Assembly (NCBI GenBank): GCA_025175665.1
Contig: JANKKI010000275.1
Location: 1 to 64,000 of the forward strand
DNA length: 64,000 nt
Source of the DNA: Cinchona pubescens
Taxonomy: Eukaryota > Streptophyta > Magnoliopsida > Gentianales > Rubiaceae
Direction of reading: 5' to 3'
In this document: piece by piece, positions 57,652 through 64,000 of the stretch
How the letters are laid out: each line of letters starts with the position of its first letter
Position numbering within the stretch: the stretch's first letter is position 1
Notes under the pieces: generated by a model
Told to the model about the DNA's origin: nothing
Seen by the model: only the letters and a program-made list of their open reading frames with translations
The model's database searches: none
Translations under genes and position numbers: made by a program

Positions 57652-57998
57652 TTGTCTAGGAGAATCCTAGTGATTGCTGTGAAACCCAGTATTTTACTAG
57701 TCTTGTTCTTTGATTTTTAACTGGTTTAAAATATTTTTCATATTGAATAATTCAGCCATCATACAACACTCACACACCACAGTGCATTGTGGCTGTCTCT
57801 TAGTACAATTTTAGACCCGTTTACCAGCCGGAACCGAAATCGCGTAAACCGAAAAATTTGCCGAATTGAAAAACGAATAAGTTGAAGTACTTTATGACTA
57901 AAAATAATATGAAAAACATTTTAAACCAGTTAAAAATCAAAGAACAAGACTAGTAAAATACTGGGTTTCACAGCAATCACTAGGATTCTCCTAGACAA
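57652..57998. repeat. 93-bp inverted repeat around adapter remnant
   Basis: 57652-57744 pairs with 57906-57998 with about one mismatch. The spacer contains CTGTCTCTTAGTAC (57793-57806). Each arm is LTR sequence with GGATTCTCCTAGACAA at its outer edge. Confidence 0.88.
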
Positions 57999-58624
57999 TT
58001 CAGGACACTTTTGTTGCTATTATTCTCAAATAATAATTTTAACTTTTCAACTTTGTAGCGGATTTATTCTACTTGGTGCTTTTGGATTCGTGGATTTACC
58101 AAAGAATTGGCGACAATCTTCGGGGGGATTCTTGTACTTCGTTATTTATCGGTTAATTACTATTTTACTTTAATTTTGTTTTTCAATTATTTAATAACTT
58201 TCTATTAATTTTATGTTATTCATTTTAGTTAAGGTTAATTCATAGTTGAATTTCATTAATTATTTTAGTTTACTTTCTTTAATTCTCAATAATTCTAGCT
58301 ATGGTTTCAATAATTCCAATCAATTAATTATTCTGTAATCAAATTAATTTAGTTCATTCAATTTGAGCAATTTTATTCTTCCATAATTTGCTAGGGTTTG
58401 TTCGTTGTTCAATTTATTTTTATTAAGAAAAAATAAAAATCCAAAAATAACTTCTTTTTAAATTGTGGTCATCTAAATAGTAATTAATACTAGGTTTTCA
58501 GTAATTGACCTAAATTTGATCCTCGTAGGAACGATCTCTACTGTGCCTTTATACTACTATGCGGCTCGTGCACTAACGAAACGTAGCTAATGATTGAATT
58601 AGGATTTGACATGTATCAAGTTTT

Positions 58625-58640
58625 TGGTACCGTTGGAAGA
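58625..58640 (+). promoter_or_regulatory. Athila/Tat-like primer-binding site
   Basis: TTTGGTACCGTTGGAAGA resembles the TTTGGCGCCGTTGCCGGGGA site found after the 5' LTR of Athila/Tat elements, with several mutations. Confidence 0.6.
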
Positions 58641-58666
58641 GATTATATTTTCTAGGCAATAGCTAG

Positions 58667-60373
58667 TAGAGGTGTTTATTTAACTGGTGTTTGACTTTTC
58701 AACTTGAAAATCTTAAAGCTAAAGTCGAGTCATATAAACCCAGAGTTGATTAAAGTTGAGTCACCAGTCGAACAAGTCAAATAAGTCAAACATTTAATCT
58801 TCTTTCATTCTATATTCTAATTCTAAAATTTAGTATATTATCCCATAAATTCCATATCATTCCATAAAAGTGAATTAAATTTAGAGCAAAATGCATGAGT
58901 AGTCACCAAACTATTAAGTTGTTACATATAAGATCGCTGAACTATTCATTTTGCAAATTTGGTTACTGAACCACCTTAAATGTGTGTTTGGAGTAACTTC
59001 GTTGTAAATTTGATAACTAAATTACCTTAAATATGTGTATGTAGTCACCAGGAAACACATACTTAAGGTAGTTTAGTAACCAAATTTGTAAAATAAATAG
59101 TTCAGCGACTACAAATACACAATTAAGGTAGTTAAGTGACTAAATTTGTAAAACAAATAATTCAGTGACCTTTTGTGTAACAATCTAATAGTTTAGTGAC
59201 CATTCGTGCATTTTGCTCTTAAATTTATATGTATACAACTTATTAATATAGCACTTTTGTTTTAATTATTCCAATTTTCATGTTATCATCTTTATATTAA
59301 TGCATGTACAAAAATATAATTCATAATGTATATATACACACACAAAAAAAAAAAAAAAAAGATTACAACTCTTAATATATGAATGTGTATTAGTGTATAT
59401 ATTATATATAGATATTAAAATTGATTTACAAAATCTAAAATTCAGAATAACTTATCAAAATCAATATATATAGAAAAATCTATTGAATTACCAACCCTTG
59501 TTAAGTTAAATACTATAAGTATATAGAAATATATATGATTACCTAACTCTATTTGGCCTATATTAATAATAAATTTATAATGCATTTATATACTTGTTCA
59601 TAGTAAAACTGGTATGTTAATAAGTTATATAGTATAACAGTATAAGTATATAAATTAAATATTATTTAAAACGTATTTTTATTAATTAAATTATAAGTTA
59701 TACAAGTCTTAATGTATGAAAATAAGAACATGTATGCATAGATATATTATACGTAGATATTTCATTAAATACTTTAGTATATGTAATTATTTAACTCTAG
59801 TATCTATGTGTATTAAAAGGAAAATGGTAATTCATTTAATTAGTTATTAAAACAAAAGTGTTACATTAATAAGTTGAACACTTACATTAATGTATAAGTA
59901 CATAAAGTACATAACACTAATAATTATACAAAGAAAAGATATTTAAGTATTAAGAAAAAATAATATTATCAATTATTAACATATTTAATTATTAAGAATT
60001 AAGAATATTATGACTAAAATATCATGTACACAAATATATTAATATATTATTACAATTGTCAGATCCTCATATATATATATATATATATATATAGATATAT
60101 ATATATTTGTTCGACTGATTTGACCGATATTTGACGGGCCAAGTCGAACGACTTGTTCAACCGATAGACTAGTCAAACTAGTCAATTTATAGATCAGTAT
60201 TCGACTGGTAGTTTGACTTGAAAGTTGAAGTCAGAGTCGAGTCGAGTCAAGTCGAGTCGAGAAGTCATTTAGTTAATTTATTTTCCAATCAAAGTCGAGT
60301 CGAAAGTCAAACAAGTCAAGTCAAATTTTTTTCGACTCGACAGTTCGACTCGACTGACTTTTGAACACCCCTA
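58667..60373. mobile_element. hAT-like non-autonomous element, 1.7 kb
   Basis: Ends TAGAGGTGTTTA and, inverted, TAGGGGTGTTCA. Subterminal regions on both sides are rich in GTCGAGTC/GACTCGAC and CAAGTCAAAC motifs. The core at 59230-60100 is AT-rich and non-coding. It separates the primer-binding site from gag of the host gypsy element. No matching 8-bp target duplication could be seen. Confidence 0.65.
58884..59218. mobile_element. Mutator-type MITE with perfect 9-bp target duplication
   Basis: 335 bp. GAGCAAAATGCATGAGTAGTC at the left pairs with the right end (reverse complement GAGCAAAATGCACGAATGGTC). Imperfect TIRs extend almost to the centre, so the element is one long hairpin. TTAAATTTA occurs at 58875-58883 and again at 59219-59227. 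The 9-bp duplication indicates Mutator-type mobilisation. It is nested in the hAT-like element. Confidence 0.9.
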
Positions 60374-60521
60374 CCACCTATTATTGTTGCTAATTTAGAT
60401 TTTAATTTTTGTTTTTTTTAATTCTTTATTATTTTCTTTTTGTCATTTTATTCTATTCTTTGTTCATCTTATTTCACGTAGTGGTGTGTTTAACGTGTTT
60501 GTTAGTGTTGTTTTTTATTTT

Positions 60522-61930
60522 ATGACCCCTGGAGATAAACAACTACTTCCACTTGATTTGGAAATAGAAAGAATCCTTTGTGAGGCTAAGAAAACAAGAA
60601 GACAACAAGAAGAGCAAGAAGAATTTTCTATGGCTAATTTGAATGCACCAAGGAATGAGAATATTCTTAGAAAAAATGATGAGGAAGAGGCTAGGGATTG
60701 GAACGGCAATGGACACTGACTATTATGAGATTATACTAGACCCACCTTTGTTGGGGTGAGTTTTGGTATCGTTAGGCCTACTATATAAACGAATAATTTT
60801 GAAATTATGCCAACTTTGATTTAGATGCTCCAATCTCATGCCATTTTTTAAGGTGGACTGAGTGAAGATCCACATGCCCACTTGAGGAATTTTGAGGAAG
60901 TCATTAACACTTTTTGATTCAATGGTGCTTCATCGGATGCAATCGATATGACCGCTTTTCCTTTCTCTCCGACGGATAAAGCTAAATGATGGTTACAGGG
61001 CTATGACGAGGGAACATTCACAACTTGGGAAGAACTTGCTTGGAGCTTCATAACTAAATTCTTCCCTCTCTCAAAGACTGTCAAAATTGTGGAATAAGAT
61101 TACATCATTCAAACAGGATGTTGGAGAAGGCCTCGACGAAACTTGGGAAAGGTATACGGAATTATTGAGACGTTTCCCACATTATGCGATTCCATTGGAG
61201 ATGCAAGTACAGACTTTCTACAATGGGCTACATCTTGAAACCGAAATAATGGTAGATGCTGCGATAGGAGGATCTTTATCCTTCAAAATACCCAAGGAGA
61301 CCTATAGAATGTTGAATATGATGGCCTCTAATTACTATCAGATAACAGCGGTTCAACCAGGTTAACAAGATAGGAGGAAACTTTCAAATCTTGACCAAAC
61401 CGATGTCATTTTAGCTATAAAAAAAAATTGACATCCTTGGCAGTAAATTTGACAAAGATTCTTGGTAACTTGAATATCAATTCTGTAGCTTCAACTACTT
61501 CAGCTCATTATCTTTACGAATCATATGGAGGAAATCATGAGACTCTTCATTGTGGAATTGAAGAACCATTCTATTGGAAAAAGTTCACAAGATTCGTCAA
61601 CAATCAACAATTCAATTCAAGACCACAAAATAATCCACATTCCAACACCTACAATCCAGAGTGGAGGAATCATCTTAATTTTTCTTGGAGTGGTAACAAC
61701 AATCAACTCAACCATCAATAAGCCCAAATCTCACAACCTAGACCGCCAACTAATCCATACCTTCAAAATCAACTGTACCACCCAATTTTGCCATCTTAAA
61801 ATCAATACCAAAATCAAAATCAATACTAATCCCTACAACAAGAAGTTTCCCGGAGTATGGAGGACATATTTGCTCAGTACATTAGGAATCATGTGGCATC
61901 ATTTAGGAATTTGGAAAACCGTATAGGACA
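60522..61930 (+). pseudogene. Athila/Tat-like gypsy gag
   Basis: ATG at 60522 gives MTPGDKQLLPLDLEIERIL, the usual start. After frame breaks it continues RPTFVGVSFGIVRP, NNFEIMPTL, LSEDPHAHLRNFEEVINTF, TTWEELAWSFITKFFP, ERYTELLRRFPHYAIPLEM and VQTFYNGLHLETEIMVDAA, the retrotransposon gag domain. Then come a Gln/Asn-rich region and YNPEWRNHLNFSWSGNN. At least eight stops or shifts are present. Gag would assemble the particle. This copy is dead. Confidence 0.88.
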
Positions 61931-62099
61931 AATAGCTACGCATTTGACTGAGAGATAACAAGGTACCATGCCAAGTGACACTATCTTGAATCCAAAGAAT
62001 CAATACCCAAAAGAGCAACATCCACCAGAGCAATGTAATGCCATCACCTTGAGAAGTGAACGAGAACTAGATGTGGAAGGCAGGGAGCATGATAAAGTA

Positions 62100-63114
62100 G
62101 GACCAAGTGGAAAAGCTAAATCCACAAGGGGATGACATCCCAAGTGAGGCCAAGAGTGATGAAAAGGTTTAGAATGGAAAGAATAAGGTCAAGTCTCAAA
62201 GCAAGAAGAAGAGCAAACTTGAAAAATAGGAAGAACCTTTGGAGTTACGTTTCCCACAAAGGCTGATTGATCCTAAAAAGGTGAACAAGGACAACCAAGT
62301 CACCAAGTTCCTTAAAATGTTAAAGAAGCTTCATGAGAATATTCCCTCGATTGAATTTAATTATAAAATGCCTCATTATTTCAAATTTATAGGGGAAATT
62401 ATATCTGTCTCTTATACACAAATTGAAATGATGGAGAAACATGTGCTTAGTGAGAATTGTAGTACTATTGTGCAACAAAAATTGTCACCAAAGCTTAAGG
62501 ACCCCAGGATTTTCTCAATTCCGGTCAACACTAAAAGTCATATTTTAGATTAATCATTGTGTGATTTAGGATCGAGCATCAATATTATGCCAAAGGCAAT
62601 TTACGATCGAATTGGGATTTACAAATTCCAAGTCTACACAACTTATTCTTCAATTAGTGAATAAAACCGAAAGGAGACCTTATGGTGTAGTGGAAGATAT
62701 GTTGGTACAAGAGGATAAGGTGATCTTTCCAATCACCTTTTAATGCTTGATATGGGAGATGCTATGGATATGTAATTGATATTAGGAAGACCTTTTTTGT
62801 CCAGTGCTCATGTTGTGATTAATGTCAATCAAGAGAAGTTGACACAACAAGTTGAAAATGAGATTGTTGAATTTAATGTATTTGAAGCATATGAAAATGA
62901 TTTAAATTTGAAAGAAAGTTATGTTGTCAACTCATTGGATCCTTTTGTTAACAGGTTAGATGAAAGTGCATCGAAATTAAAGGAAGGCAAGTGCTCTAAG
63001 GTGAATGATGAATGGAAGGATTTCTCCAAGGATAAACCACCACAGATTGATGTTAACATGAAGAAGATTCATGTGGTGTGTACCATGCATAGTAAAGTTG
63101 ATGTTAAAGCATAA
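62100..63114 (+). pseudogene. Gypsy gag-protease region
   Basis: The ORF from 62239 reads LRFPQRLIDPKKVNKDNQ and continues to MPHYFKFIGEI. After an adapter piece (62405-62420) it gives LSENCSTIVQQKLSPKLKDP. After a stop, LCDLGSSINIMPKAIYDRIG contains the retroviral-type aspartic protease site (DLGS in place of the usual DSGA or DTGA). LILGRPFLSSAHVVINV (from about 62779) is the conserved protease end. The last ORF (62776-63114) ends without leading into reverse transcriptase, so pol is deleted or beyond recognition. Confidence 0.85.
62405..62420. other. Clipped adapter in gypsy gag-protease
   Basis: CTGTCTCTTATACACA within the reading frame. It keeps the frame open but replaces conserved residues with SVSYTQ. 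Confidence 0.93.
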
Positions 63115-64000
63115 GGTGAAGATGAACAAGAAAAAAAGAAATTGGTATAAAAGGCATAAAGTTGGTTAGTGCGATATTTTGACCATTGTAAATGTTATCA
63201 AGAAAAAAAGGCATATCTGCTTGAATGATGGAAGTCAAGAGTGCTTAGAGGTTAAGAAAAGAGTAAAACTCTATCTATATGTGTAAAAGAGAAAAGGATG
63301 GTTATGCATCCTTTATTATACCATGTGATCATTCCATGCAATAGCCGAGTTAAAACAATAAATAGTGCTTATTGGGAGGTAACTCCAGTTTATTTGTCTG
63401 GTTTAGCATTTAAGTAGTTTAGTTTAATATTATTCATGCTTTATTTTAGTGAGTTTATGTGGGTATTAATTAAGTTTATTTTGTTTTCGTAGGTTAGAAG
63501 TGCAATTGCCAAAAAAAAATGGAAGTAAGCATCCTCGTTACAGTAAGGATGCCCACTATTCTGGCATGCACGGCTTCGTTTTTTTTTTTTTTTTTTTAAA
63601 AATTAAAACCCTATACTAAGGCCTATACACCACCACCCACTTTTTCCCTTTTCTTTTTCTTCTTATTTTCTTTTTTCGTTTCTTTTCTCTTTCTTTCTTC
63701 TTATTCTCTCCTAAACTCTATCGACCACCATTAATTTTCCTCTATAATTTTGACTTCCATCACATAAATCTATGTTCCCTCCTCTACCATATCACAAAAT
63801 GATCTATACTTAGAGATTTCAACCATCAATTTAAGACACTCAAGTTATACACATCTAGATTTGTATACTTCACCAAAGGGGGTTTTCAAAGCACTTCAAT
63901 CTCGATTTTCTAGTTCCATTGGTGATGAGTAAGATCTTTTCATTTTTATTTTTGTTATAACAGGTGGATTTGACTAGAATCATTGCATTCCTTTTGGGCT
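63115..64000 (+). other. Gypsy non-coding 3' region
   Basis: Contains GTGCTTATTGGGAGGTAACTC, a block usually found downstream of pol in Athila-type elements, then T-rich and CT-rich tracts (63570-63720). No reverse transcriptase or integrase. An adapter fragment lies at 63845-63866 (TTATACACATCT, then AGATTTGTAT). The element probably continues beyond the window. Confidence 0.6.

Larger units (their letters stand above)
55900..58624 (+). repeat. Probable Athila/Tat-like 5' LTR, interrupted
   Basis: It lies directly upstream of the primer-binding site at 58625. Features: a TATA box in GCTATATATAGCC (about 56124-56136) followed by a transcript-start-like region, and near the end TGGTGCTTTTGGATTCGTGG and CGTGCACTAACGAAACGTAG, blocks typical of these LTRs. 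The 56186-57600 part is a different inserted sequence. The 57652-57998 region is inverted on itself. The left boundary is uncertain. Confidence 0.5.

Overview
The window looks like nuclear DNA of a flowering plant, most likely a eudicot. It is very AT-rich, its genes have introns, it holds a plastid rhomboid gene and a pentatricopeptide-repeat (PPR) gene, and it is full of LTR retrotransposons and MITEs. Only two host genes can be supported. They sit tail to tail in the middle: a RBL11-type plastid rhomboid on + (24490-29573) and a PPR gene on - (30581-33359). The rest is repeats and intergenic DNA. I cannot name the species.

Layout. 1-15372 is AT-rich DNA with no gene, many diverged duplications and short inverted repeats. 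15373-24082 is a decayed Ty3/gypsy element on the - strand with a copia-type element nested inside it (15770-20401). 24490-33359 holds the two host genes. 37870-45940 is an 8-kb LTR element with no visible pol. Its interior is a 74-bp tandem array of small hairpins, and it seems to have landed in an old plastid-DNA insertion. 46866-47290 is a hAT transposase tail. 47568-55150 has three MITE-like elements and a decayed RNase-H-type fragment. From about 55900 to the end is an Athila/Tat-like gypsy element (LTR, primer-binding site, gag, protease), interrupted by a hAT-like element that carries a Mutator-type MITE.

The strongest non-biological signal is contamination. The 38-bp palindrome made of CTGTCTCTTATACACATCT followed by AGATGTGTATAAGAGACAG occurs six times in full, with dozens of half or degraded copies. 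This is the Tn5 mosaic end and its reverse complement, i.e. the Nextera mate-pair circularisation junction, left in the assembly by untrimmed reads. Many copies are only adapter-like, as if genomic bases had been overwritten toward the adapter. Many lie beside inverted copies of nearby sequence. Because the adapter is its own reverse complement, an assembler or gap-filler can enter it on one strand and leave on the other, which would make these inversions. Several apparent disabling changes, above all in the rhomboid exons, are best read as artefacts. Sequence next to these sites should not be trusted without raw reads.

The most interesting biological item is the hairpin array at 40780-42870. 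Two hairpin types alternate, and one base pair of their stems differs in a compensated way.
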